DNA from: Flavobacterium sp. N502540
GTDB lineage: Bacteria; Bacteroidota; Bacteroidia; Flavobacteriales; Flavobacteriaceae
DNA: 64,000 nucleotides
Direction: 5' to 3'
NCBI RefSeq assembly: GCF_025947365.1
Contig: NZ_CP110012.1
Location: 4,216,001 to 4,280,000, forward strand
The notes below the pieces were generated by a model. It made no database searches. It saw only the letters and a list, made by a program, of their open reading frames with translations, and was not told the DNA's origin. A program made the position numbers and the translations under genes. Shown here one piece after another: positions 1 through 7,759 of this stretch (position 1 is the first letter of the stretch; every line of letters begins with the position of its first letter).

Positions 1-1072
1 AATTCAGCGAGTTGAACAGAAAGTGCGGATTGATCTGTTCTTTTAATTGCTGCAGCTGAATGAGTGCTTTCTCTTTATTAATTTTTTCGTTTTCTATCAA
101 AAGATTGTTTTTTTCCTGCGCCAGTACTTCTTTTTCCTGAAAATTTTTACGGGTGAAAAGAGTAAATAAATAGAAGAATACGATTAAAATAGCTGTTGTA
201 ACGATGTAAATTAAGGAAGCATACTTTTTTACAGTATTGACATCTTCATTGGATATTTTCTCCGCAAAATTAACACAGATGTACCAATCCGTTCCTTTTA
301 CATTGAGCCGTTTGGTATAGCGTACAATGTCAAGACCTAAATATTCTGAAAGCGCAATTTGTCGGCTGAAACTGTTTTTATTGGTAAAAGTAGTATCACT
401 TGCACGAAGGTTTGTGATTTTGAAAACATTCTTCTTCAGCAATTTTACTTCAGGATGGTAGAGGATTGTTCCTTTTTTATCAAACACAAAAGCATAATTG
501 AGCGCTTTTTGGTCAATGGTAGAAAAATAGGTTTGAAGTGCTTTCAAATCAATGTCATACCCGTATCGAATGACTGTACCATTTGTCGCAATGTACTTGT
601 AATAAATGCGCCAGAAAAAATCCTGATTGTTCTCAACAATACAATTGTACGCACTGAGATTTCCGTTTTTAACAGCAAAATCTTTGATGGAAGCTTCCAG
701 ATTTGGACTATTTTTAGCCGTTACAAAAGTTATATGCTCCTTATTAATCTGAAACCAATTGTTTTTAATAAGACTGTCATTGGCATGAATTGTACTGAGT
801 ACCTTTAGATTATCAGAGAGATTCCGGGTATTGCTCATTTCAACAATACGTTTTAACTCCTTTTGAGTTTCTAAAAAATGTGACAATTCCTGTACAAGCA
901 CTTCCTGTTTTTTCTGAAAGCCTCGTTCTTCAGTTGCAGTATTTGATTTTTCGGTGATCTCCGTTATAAAACTGCTTAGAATATAAATTGAAAGCAGCGT
1001 GAGGACAATAAAGATAATTCCTAAAATAAAGAAGTTCCTGCGGGAAAAGGTATTTTTAAAAGTAAATTTCAA
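1..1072 (-). CDS. LytS-type sensor histidine kinase, C-terminus cut by window edge
   Basis: Membrane sensor kinase of the LytS/YehU (His_kinase) class. Translating the minus strand gives a first membrane helix at about residues 8-28, an extracytoplasmic region of about 230 residues compatible with a Cache-type sensor, a second helix near residues 285-305, a short coiled linker, and then QLKEQINPHFLFNSLN, the phospho-acceptor signature of this class. The ATPase domain lies beyond base 1. No ATG exists between the upstream in-frame stop (TAA at 1084-1082) and the coding region, so a TTG at 1072 is the likely start. A TATATTTG -7 element lies at 1149-1142. Partners of this class are usually LytTR regulators, but none is visible here. 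The family call is firm; ligand and start are uncertain. Confidence 0.85.
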   Translation of the reverse strand, partial: MKFTFKNTFSRRNFFILGIIFIVLTLLSIYILSSFITEITEKSNTATEERGFQKKQEVLVQELSHFLETQKELKRIVEMSNTRNLSDNLKVLSTIHANDSLIKNNWFQINKEHITFVTAKNSPNLEASIKDFAVKNGNLSAYNCIVENNQDFFWRIYYKYIATNGTVIRYGYDIDLKALQTYFSTIDQKALNYAFVFDKKGTILYHPEVKLLKKNVFKITNLRASDTTFTNKNSFSRQIALSEYLGLDIVRYTKRLNVKGTDWYICVNFAEKISNEDVNTVKKYASLIYIVTTAILIVFFYLFTLFTRKNFQEKEVLAQEKNNLLIENEKINKEKALIQLQQLKEQINPHFLFNSLN

Positions 1073-1237
1073 CGATGTGGATTAAAATATAAGACAGTAT
1101 TTCAGGCCTTAAAGAGCAATAAGTTTTATTTTTTTAGGGTGCAAATATAAAACTTTTTATTTGATACTGTTGTAGTTAGCAAAAGTTAACAGTATTTCGA
1201 AGGGTACGTTTAGTAAAAATCTTGTTAAGAGTGAAAA

Positions 1238-1513
1238 AGTTTCAAGTTTCAGGTTTCAGGTTTGAAATAGGTGTAAGGCTTACAAAATTGAACCGCAAGG
1301 TCCGCAAGGTTTTTTACTAAGCAGGATTTTGTAAAAAATAAGGTTCGCAAAGCTATACTTAAACTTTGCGAACCTTGCGATGCTCTTTGCGAACTTTGCG
1401 GTTAAGTTTTGGCAGCCCTGTGCACATTTCAAACCTGAAACCTGAAATCTGAAACTTGAAACCTGAAACCTGAAACCTGAAACTTGAAACTTGAAACCTG
1501 AAACCTGAAACTA
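1238..1513. repeat. Nested inverted-repeat block with heptamer arrays
   Basis: The non-coding gap between two minus-strand genes is built of complementary parts. The right end (1431-1513) is about 11.8 tandem copies of a seven-base unit, AAACCTG or AAACTTG. The left end (1238-1266) holds four units of the complementary TTTCAGG type. Inside is a perfect 13-bp inverted repeat, AAGGTTCGCAAAG at 1340-1352 and CTTTGCGAACCTT at 1364-1376. AACCGCAAGG near 1290 is complementary to TTTGCGGTT near 1400. No coding potential is seen. Confidence 0.85.
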
Positions 1514-1519
1514 AAAAAA

Positions 1520-2074
1520 TCACCCAATCTGCAGATGTTCCATATTCTTTCCTACCAAAGTTCGGGTCCCCTTCACTTTAAAACCTAATTTTAAGTACAG
1601 TTTTTTGGCGTTCGGGTTGGCATCTTCGACTAATAGTCCTAGAGTCCTTTGATTTTGAGTTACATACTCGTCAATTAAAAATTGCAGCAGTTTAGAACCA
1701 ATTCCTTTTCCCTGATGATTTGGACTCACACCAACCGAATCAATATAAAATTCACCACTTTGCGTTTCGTCTTCAGGATTAAAATCAGCATTGAAATTCA
1801 GACGAACATAATCAACAATTGGTTTTCTCAACGAATGTAATTGTCCTCCGTCATAAACAGCAACAGCACCAATAATTTCGTTGTCTTCCTGCGCTATATA
1901 ACAATTTTGATAAGAGTATTGATTATTCTCGGTTTCAACAAAATGAAGCAGGAAATAGTAGGCCGTTTTAGGATCCTTTTCACCTGTAAATTTATAGATA
2001 ATGTCCTCCATTGCCAGCAGCAAAAGTGCTGTAATATTTTCCGAATCTTCAATTGTTGCTTTTCTGATAATCAT
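1520..2074 (-). CDS. GNAT-family N-acetyltransferase
   Basis: 184-residue acetyltransferase of the Gcn5-related (GNAT) superfamily, which transfers acetyl from acetyl-CoA to an amine. The acetyl-CoA loop is clear near residues 114-124 (VSPNHQGKGIGSKLL, fitting the Q/RxxGxG/A motif), followed by ANPNAKKLYLKLGFKVKGT, the usual motif B. Upstream residues (EDNEIIGAVAVYDGG) form the expected central strands. The protein is standard length for a single-domain member. The substrate cannot be told from sequence. The gene has its own likely promoter just upstream and stands alone. Heptamer repeats begin directly after the stop codon. Confidence 0.85.
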   Translation of the reverse strand: MIIRKATIEDSENITALLLLAMEDIIYKFTGEKDPKTAYYFLLHFVETENNQYSYQNCYIAQEDNEIIGAVAVYDGGQLHSLRKPIVDYVRLNFNADFNPEDETQSGEFYIDSVGVSPNHQGKGIGSKLLQFLIDEYVTQNQRTLGLLVEDANPNAKKLYLKLGFKVKGTRTLVGKNMEHLQIG

Positions 2075-2093
2075 GATAAATGCGTTTAGTGTA

Positions 2094-2125
2094 CAAAATT
2101 ACACCAACTTTTACAGATGAATCAA
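2094..2125 (-). promoter_or_regulatory. Predicted promoter of the GNAT gene
   Basis: On the minus strand TAATTTTG (2101-2094) matches the Bacteroidota -7 consensus TAnnTTTG. A TTG lies 21 bases upstream (2125-2123), in -33 position. The start codon follows about 20 bases after the -7 element. Confidence 0.55.
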
Positions 2126-2369
2126 TTTTGCTCAATATTTGTGATAAAAAATTGCCTTTTTCATAATTTAAAAAGAAATGTTTGGTACTATAGGTTATAA
2201 TTTTTAATTAGTTAACATGTTTGTTATTAATGATTTATGTGTGTTTTTAAGTGTGCTTTTTTATTTAGCAGATCGAGTGTAATAATTTCAAAAATGAGAG
2301 TAGTCAGCGTTTTCCATGTTGCGCAAAACGATACTTTTTGTAGTATAAAAGCTATTTTTTTAAGAATGG

Positions 2370-2538
2370 CTGTTGATAACTGTTTTTAGGACGAAGCCTT
2401 TTTTTCGCCCCTATACTGTTGATAACTCTATTTAGATTTAGTATAAATAGCTGATGTTTCGCCTCTTAAGCTTTATTTTCTCCCTGTTGATAAAAAGCAA
2501 ATCTAAGGGTCGATTTTGAGGCGGCCAACTGTTGATAA
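2370..2538. promoter_or_regulatory. Four DnaA-box-like CTGTTGATAA motifs upstream of nrdBA
   Basis: The ten-mer CTGTTGATAA occurs four times in the same orientation at 2370-2379, 2416-2425, 2484-2493 and 2529-2538, with start-to-start distances of 46, 68 and 45. Its complement contains TTATCAACA, one base from the classical DnaA box TTATCCACA. The array ends about 50 bases before the probable nrdB -7 element, in a 602-base gap with no other gene. DnaA boxes near nrd promoters are known from E. coli, so DnaA control of dNTP supply is a reasonable inference. A replication origin is a less likely alternative. Confidence 0.5.
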
Positions 2539-2587
2539 TTGCGTTGTTTTTTAACATCAAAAAAGGGTAGAAAGAAGATCTCGGGGT

Positions 2588-2595
2588 TAAATTTG
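2588..2595 (+). promoter_or_regulatory. Predicted -7 element of nrdBA
   Basis: TAAATTTG fits TAnnTTTG and lies 81 bases before the nrdB ATG. No TTG or TTTG is seen at the usual 17-23 base distance upstream, so the promoter may depend on an activator or be weak. Confidence 0.4.
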
Positions 2596-2676
2596 TAACT
2601 ATAGAAATGTCGTTAATACCTCCCCAAGAACGAAGCATTTTTATCCAGGTTCAGTCACCATTTAATACTTATATAT

Positions 2677-3651
2677 ATGTCTATATTTGATAAAAGAATC
2701 AATTATAAACCTTTCGAGTACCCGGAGGTTTTGCAATTTACAGAAGCCATAAATAAAGCGTATTGGGTTCATACAGAGGTTGATTTTACAGCCGATACGC
2801 AAGATTTTCATTCCCATTTAAATGCCGCGGAGAAAACCGCCATTAAAAATAGTCTATTGGCGATTGCACAGATAGAAGTAGCTGTGAAAAGTTTCTGGGG
2901 AAATATCTATGAGCATTTTCCGAAGCCGGAATTCAACGGATTGGGGAGTACTTTTGCCGAATGTGAATTCAGACATTCTGAAGCTTATTCACGTCTTCTG
3001 GAAGTTTTAGGTTACAACGATGAATTTGAAAAACTGATGGAGATTCCGGTTATCCGCAAACGTGTCGATTATCTTTCGGATGTGCTTAAGGATACCAAAT
3101 CTCAGGACAATAAAAAGTATGTGATTTCACTGATTTTGTTTAGTATTCTGATCGAAAATGTGTCACTTTTCAGTCAGTTTGCGATTTTATTGTCTTTTAC
3201 GCGATTCAAAGGCTACATGAAAAATGTGAGTAATATTATTGCGTGGACTTCTATCGATGAACAAATTCATGCTAATGGCGGAATTTATATCGTAAACAAA
3301 ATACGTGAAGAGTTTCCGGATTATTTCGATGAGGAAACGTTAAACCTTATTCGTGAAGCCGTTAAAAATTCAATAGAAGTAGAAGCTGATATATTAGACT
3401 GGATTTTTGAAGAAGGTGAGATTGAAACAATCAATAAGACTGATTTGGTTAATTTCATGAAATTCAGAATAGACGAAAGTCTGGTTCAGATCAATATCCC
3501 GACTATTTTTAATGTTCCGGCAGATGATTATAAAGCGATGGCCTGGTTTGAAGAAGAAGTTTTTGCCAACAGCCTTGACGATTTCTTTGCCAAAAGACCG
3601 GTAGAATATACCAAACACGACAAAAGCATTACCGCAAACGACCTGTTCTAA
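2677..3651 (+). CDS. nrdB: Ribonucleotide reductase small subunit, class Id-like
   Basis: Beta subunit of class I ribonucleotide reductase, which houses the dimetal cofactor and passes the radical to NrdA for dNTP synthesis. The ferritin-like helices carry a full ligand set by position: E67, E97, H100, E160, E195 and H198, with Y104 next to the site (RHSEAY). This set and the 324-residue length fit the superoxide-activated dimanganese class Id enzyme characterised in Flavobacterium johnsoniae. There is no ATP-cone extension and no nrdI neighbour, also consistent with Id. The start ATG follows a long non-coding leader. nrdA begins 14 bases after the stop, so the two are co-transcribed. Confidence 0.95.
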   Translation: MSIFDKRINYKPFEYPEVLQFTEAINKAYWVHTEVDFTADTQDFHSHLNAAEKTAIKNSLLAIAQIEVAVKSFWGNIYEHFPKPEFNGLGSTFAECEFRHSEAYSRLLEVLGYNDEFEKLMEIPVIRKRVDYLSDVLKDTKSQDNKKYVISLILFSILIENVSLFSQFAILLSFTRFKGYMKNVSNIIAWTSIDEQIHANGGIYIVNKIREEFPDYFDEETLNLIREAVKNSIEVEADILDWIFEEGEIETINKTDLVNFMKFRIDESLVQINIPTIFNVPADDYKAMAWFEEEVFANSLDDFFAKRPVEYTKHDKSITANDLF

Positions 3652-3665
3652 AAAGCAAAATTACA

Positions 3666-5366
3666 ATGATGAATACAATAGATACAACTTCAGCAAACAG
3701 TCTTCCGTTAAGTGAAGCCGAGAATAAAATGTGGTGGAAAAACTCTGAAAGTGAGCAAATTTTAAATCGTGGTTATCTTTTAAAAGGAGAAACTGTAGAA
3801 GGCGCAATTGACAGAATTTGTACCGCTGCAGCCCGAAGATTATACAAACCCGAGTTAAAGGAATCTTTTGTAGAAATGATCGAACGTGGCTGGATGAGCA
3901 TCAGTTCTCCCGTTTGGGCGAATATGGGAACTGAACGCGGTTTGCCAATTTCGTGCTTTAATGTGCATGTTCCCGATGAAATAGAAGGAATCACCCATAA
4001 ATTGGGAGAGGTGATCATGCAAACCAAAATTGGTGGCGGAACTTCCGGATACTTTGGAGAATTACGCGAAAGAGGAAGTGCTGTTACTGATAACGGTAAG
4101 AGTAGTGGAGCCGTAAGTTTTATGAAACTTTTTGATACTACAATGGACACCATTTCTCAGGGAGGGGTCCGTCGTGGAGCATTTGCTGCATATTTAGATG
4201 TTGATCATCCGGATATTGAGGAATTTTTGAAGATTAAGAGTATTGGAAACCCGATTCAGAATTTGTTTACCGGAATCTGCGTGCCGGATTACTGGATGCA
4301 GGAAATGATTGATGGTGATGTCGACAAGAGACAAATCTGGGCTAAGGTGTTAGAAAGCCGTCAGCAAAAAGGATTGCCATACATTTTCTTTAGTGACAAC
4401 GTAAACAAAAACAAACCACAAGTTTACAAAGACAAAAACCTGCGCATTAATGCCAGTAATTTGTGCAGCGAAATTATGTTGCCTTCAAGCATTGACGAAT
4501 CGTTTATTTGCTGTCTTTCGTCAATGAATCTCGAACTTTACGACGAATGGAAAGATACTGAAGCCGTAAAATTAGCGATCTTTTTCCTGGATGCCGTATT
4601 GCAGGAATTTATAGAAAAAACAGAAGGCAATTATTACCTTTCGGCAGCCAATCGATTTGCCAAAAGACACCGTGCACTAGGACTTGGTGTACTGGGATGG
4701 CATTCGTATCTGCAAAAAAATATGATTCCGTTTGAAGGAATGGAAGCCAAGATGAAAACTACCGAAATTTTCCAACATATCAGTGATAAAGCCGATAAAG
4801 CAACTCAGGATCTGGCCAGAATTTATGGCGAACCAGAACTGTTAAAAGGATACGGAAGACGTAATACAACCACTATGGCTATTGCGCCAACAACATCATC
4901 ATCGGCTATTTTAGGACAGACTTCACCTGGAATTGAACCTTTCAGCAGTAACTATTACAAAGCTGGTCTGAGCAAGGGAAATTTTATGCGTAAAAATAAA
5001 TACCTTAAAATGTTACTGGAGAAAAAAGGACTGGACAATGAAGAAGTCTGGAGAGAAATTATGCTGAATGGCGGAAGCGTACAACAGATGACACAGTTGA
5101 CAAAAGAAGAGAAAGACGTTTTTAAAACCTTTAAAGAAATTAGTCAGTTAGAAATTGTACAGCAGGCTTCCATACGTCAGAAGTTTGTAGATCAGGGGCA
5201 AAGTATCAATTTGAACATTCCAGCTGATTTACCTATTAAAGAAGTAAACCGATTGCTTATTGAAGCCTGGCAGCTTGGTATCAAAAGTTTGTATTACCAA
5301 CGCAGTCAAAGTGTATCGAAAGAATTGGTAACAAGTTTGGTGAGCTGCAGCAGTTGTGAGTCATAA
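3666..5366 (+). CDS. nrdA: Ribonucleotide reductase large subunit, minimal class Id-like
   Basis: Catalytic alpha subunit reducing ribonucleotides. Active-site residues are in place: first redox cysteine C97 (GLPISCF), the N265-C267-E269 triad (NASNLCSE) with the thiyl cysteine, second redox cysteine near C282/C283 (FICCLSS), the adjacent tyrosines of LYYQRSQS for radical transfer, and a C-terminal CSSC pair for re-reduction. At 566 residues it is about 200 shorter than E. coli NrdA and has no N-terminal ATP cone, so overall-activity control by dATP through that domain is absent. This agrees with the minimal architecture known for class Id. Two adjacent ATGs (3666 and 3669) make the start slightly ambiguous. 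Confidence 0.95.
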   Translation: MMNTIDTTSANSLPLSEAENKMWWKNSESEQILNRGYLLKGETVEGAIDRICTAAARRLYKPELKESFVEMIERGWMSISSPVWANMGTERGLPISCFNVHVPDEIEGITHKLGEVIMQTKIGGGTSGYFGELRERGSAVTDNGKSSGAVSFMKLFDTTMDTISQGGVRRGAFAAYLDVDHPDIEEFLKIKSIGNPIQNLFTGICVPDYWMQEMIDGDVDKRQIWAKVLESRQQKGLPYIFFSDNVNKNKPQVYKDKNLRINASNLCSEIMLPSSIDESFICCLSSMNLELYDEWKDTEAVKLAIFFLDAVLQEFIEKTEGNYYLSAANRFAKRHRALGLGVLGWHSYLQKNMIPFEGMEAKMKTTEIFQHISDKADKATQDLARIYGEPELLKGYGRRNTTTMAIAPTTSSSAILGQTSPGIEPFSSNYYKAGLSKGNFMRKNKYLKMLLEKKGLDNEEVWREIMLNGGSVQQMTQLTKEEKDVFKTFKEISQLEIVQQASIRQKFVDQGQSINLNIPADLPIKEVNRLLIEAWQLGIKSLYYQRSQSVSKELVTSLVSCSSCES

Positions 5367-5377
5367 AATAAGAAAGA

Positions 5378-5408
5378 CCGGATGTATCATCCGGCTTTTC
5401 GGTTTTTA
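5378..5408 (+). terminator. Intrinsic terminator after nrdBA
   Basis: A 7-bp stem, CCGGATG/CATCCGG, with a 3-base loop (5378-5394) is followed by CTTTTCGGTTTTT. It lies 12 bases after the nrdA stop. Confidence 0.75.
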
Positions 5409-5524
5409 TAAGGGAATTTTATTGTAAAATACTAAAACCAATAGTATATGAAGTCATTGCGACTTTGCGACTCCGCGAGATTTATTTTTTCTTTGGATCT
5501 TTAATTTTAGATCGAAGTATAGTA

Positions 5525-5555
5525 AAGAAGGCCGGATAAATGATCCGGCCTTCTT
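5525..5555 (-). terminator. Terminator of the metal-uptake locus
   Basis: A perfect 13-bp stem, AAGAAGGCCGGAT/ATCCGGCCTTCTT, with a 5-base loop sits 26 bases past the stop codon of the minus-strand lipoprotein gene. Its sequence core (GCCGGAT) resembles the nrd terminator 150 bases away. The T-run on the minus strand is short. Confidence 0.65.
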
Positions 5556-5581
5556 GATAAAATAAATAATAGAATTACTTT

Positions 5582-6796
5582 TTAATGGCCTTTGCTGTTT
5601 TCAAAACCAAGAATCGTAATCATATAAGGTGTATTTGAAACTTTGATTTTCTTTACAATTGCCATGGTAGACAAATTCAGCTGCAGTAATTCTCCTGTAG
5701 TTGGAGAAGTAATATAACCAAAGTTCTCTGTTAACTGAATTTGTGGTTTTAAAGCCGCATCAGTGGCAGTTTCGGCAATAACTTTACCTTCCTTTTCAAG
5801 TTGCAGGCTGGTAAGATTGTACAATTTGAATTCACCCGTATGCAATAGGATTCCCAGTTTAGTCGCATTAAAACTCACTTTGCATTGCATGATAGCAGTA
5901 CTTGCTAAAATAGGTTTAATCGTTTCATTAGCCACGTCAATTAAGTAAGCTCCTTTTGCAGCAGTATATCCCACAAATTTTCCTTGTGCTTTTGTTTCCA
6001 GAATAGTCCCAAACCAGGCAGTTCCAAAATCAGCAGGAAGTGCGATAAGCTTTTGTTTTCCGGTACTTTCCACTACAAGAACACCACTTGCAGATCCGAA
6101 AACGGCATACGTTCCATCTGAAGCATTTCCGTGAATTCCTTTCGTAGCAACTGTTGCGTTAAAAAGAGTCTTACCGGAATTATCAATGATTTTGACTTTT
6201 TCCGGAAGTGTTCCTGCTACCGAATTGTCTTTTTCAGTAATAGCATAAGTACCATTAGTAAAAGTAGCCATTGCGCCGTGATGAGCCAACAAACCTGCAT
6301 TTATAATCTTAAATTTAGCTCCCGCAGTATTAATTTCAGATTCTTTGGCAACAGCCAATGTTCCGTCGCCGTCATTAAAAGTCATCAGCTCTCCACTTTT
6401 GCTTTTAAAATGGGTAGGCATAGGCGACTGGCCAAATAAAGCGCCAAATTTAGGGATTCCGTCTACATCCACGTGATCGCCATGACCTTCAAAACCGCTG
6501 TCGAAAGTTTCAACCGTATTGCTGGCTCTGTGAATGATTCCCGCATATCGTTTGGATTCTGAAGTATAAACAGTAGATTTTGCAAACTTAGCATTAAAAG
6601 AGCTTATCGTGGCTTCAACCGGATTAACTAAGGTGATCTCAGTTGTTTTTTCATCAGAAAGTAAAATCCTTAAGAATTTATACTCGGTTAAAGCTTCTTT
6701 GGGAGTTTCAGGAGTATTGTCATCGTCGTTGCTGCAGGAAAATAGAGTTGCAGATAAGGCGAATAGGAAAATGAGTTTGTAAAAATTGTTTTTCAT
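5582..6796 (-). CDS. AztD-like beta-propeller lipoprotein, putative zinc chaperone
   Basis: 404 residues with a lipoprotein signal (lipobox around FSCSNDDD, Cys21), so it is probably anchored in the outer or inner membrane facing the periplasm. The body is a chain of short beta repeats, as in a propeller. Conserved-looking metal-type motifs are FEGHGDHVDVDG (about residues 120-131), PTHFKSKSGELMTFNDGDGT and LLAHHGAM. These recall the zinc metallochaperone AztD, which hands zinc to a periplasmic binding protein. It is the last gene of a minus-strand set containing DUF4625-type lipoproteins and a TonB-dependent receptor, 24 bases after the previous gene. Zinc binding is inferred from motif memory. 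A general propeller of unknown ligand is the alternative. Confidence 0.65.
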   Translation of the reverse strand: MKNNFYKLIFLFALSATLFSCSNDDDNTPETPKEALTEYKFLRILLSDEKTTEITLVNPVEATISSFNAKFAKSTVYTSESKRYAGIIHRASNTVETFDSGFEGHGDHVDVDGIPKFGALFGQSPMPTHFKSKSGELMTFNDGDGTLAVAKESEINTAGAKFKIINAGLLAHHGAMATFTNGTYAITEKDNSVAGTLPEKVKIIDNSGKTLFNATVATKGIHGNASDGTYAVFGSASGVLVVESTGKQKLIALPADFGTAWFGTILETKAQGKFVGYTAAKGAYLIDVANETIKPILASTAIMQCKVSFNATKLGILLHTGEFKLYNLTSLQLEKEGKVIAETATDAALKPQIQLTENFGYITSPTTGELLQLNLSTMAIVKKIKVSNTPYMITILGFENSKGH

Positions 6797-6820
6797 GGTA
6801 AAGGTAATTAAAGTTGATTT

Positions 6821-7723
6821 TTAAAAATTAATGGTAATAGGCATCGATTTATAGACGCTTATATTGTGTGTAGTGTTTTTATAAAGTACTACCCAATTGT
6901 AGGTTCCGGATTGCCAGGCTTTGTCGGCTGTAATTGGAGTTCCTTCGAAATCTGTATCTGCACCAATAGTGATGCTTTGACCGCCCAAAACACCATTTAT
7001 CTTTTGAAGGGTAGTAATTTTTGAAGCAGCCCCCAGACCTTTGTGTTCCACTTTTGAAATGACAATAACTTTCTTCAGATCAAGTTTGTCGATACTTTCT
7101 GGATTGTAATTGGCACTTTTTTTAATCAAAACAGAATATAAAATTCCATCCCCCATAATTTGACTTACCTGTGCATGCGCAGTCAGAAGATCATTTTTTT
7201 TGAAAATAAGTTCCGGTTCAACCCAAGTATTCATGTAGTAAATCAGATTGTCGTTTCGGGAGAGATTATCGCGGCCAATTATGGGATCGACAGGCAAATT
7301 AGCAGGATCTGTAATCGTAACGACCTCTTTAATTTCGAGTTTAGAGCCGTTTTCATCTGTAACAATAAAAAGGAAATCAAATTTGCCTTCCGGAGCATCA
7401 GCCGGAATATTGAAGTGTTTGTGTACATTAGTATTTTTTGCGCCTTTGAATTCCGCCCAGGACAGTTCAAACTTCCAGTCTTTGCTATAAGTTTCACCTT
7501 TTATGGGAAGGATTTTCAACTGTACATCGGCAATTTTATCTCCGGCAAGTACGTCGGCATTAAAGTGAAAGTCACGGCCAATCAGCGCTTTTTTATTATT
7601 GGCGGTACCAATTTCAATATTTTCAGCTTTGGGTTTTATAACTTCTTTGTCGTCATCGTTACTACAGGCTGTAAAAAACAGATTAACAGCCAGAAAGAGC
7701 AGTATTAGTTTTAGCGTTTTCAT
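6821..7723 (-). CDS. DUF4625-like lipoprotein
   Basis: About 300 residues. The ATG at 7723 is preferred to the in-frame ATG at 7753 because it gives a clean lipoprotein signal (MKTLKLILLFLAVNLFFTAC, then SNDDD). The segment from about residue 40 to 140 has the DUF4625 pattern: ordered strands ending in ADAPEGKFDFLFIVTDENGS, much like the smaller homologue at 10197-10700. The C-terminal half is a second, unrecognised beta domain. Its partner genes suggest a surface-exposed or periplasmic accessory of the neighbouring receptor. Function is unproven. Confidence 0.65.
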   Translation of the reverse strand: MKTLKLILLFLAVNLFFTACSNDDDKEVIKPKAENIEIGTANNKKALIGRDFHFNADVLAGDKIADVQLKILPIKGETYSKDWKFELSWAEFKGAKNTNVHKHFNIPADAPEGKFDFLFIVTDENGSKLEIKEVVTITDPANLPVDPIIGRDNLSRNDNLIYYMNTWVEPELIFKKNDLLTAHAQVSQIMGDGILYSVLIKKSANYNPESIDKLDLKKVIVISKVEHKGLGAASKITTLQKINGVLGGQSITIGADTDFEGTPITADKAWQSGTYNWVVLYKNTTHNISVYKSMPITINF

Positions 7724-7759
7724 TAGGGTACTGGGTTGATTAATTAAATTCATAGGGTG

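Noticed and set aside
359..808. A 149-codon plus-strand open frame
   Set aside because: It lies antisense inside the LytS-type kinase, whose translation is convincing over the whole stretch.
2438..2638. A 66-codon minus-strand open frame upstream of nrdB
   Set aside because: It overlaps two of the DnaA-box-like motifs and the nrdB promoter, has no family resemblance and no start context.
2300..2676. Chromosomal replication origin
   Set aside because: Only four imperfect boxes, no dnaA gene or AT-rich unwinding element recognised next to them, and a regulatory role at nrd explains them better.
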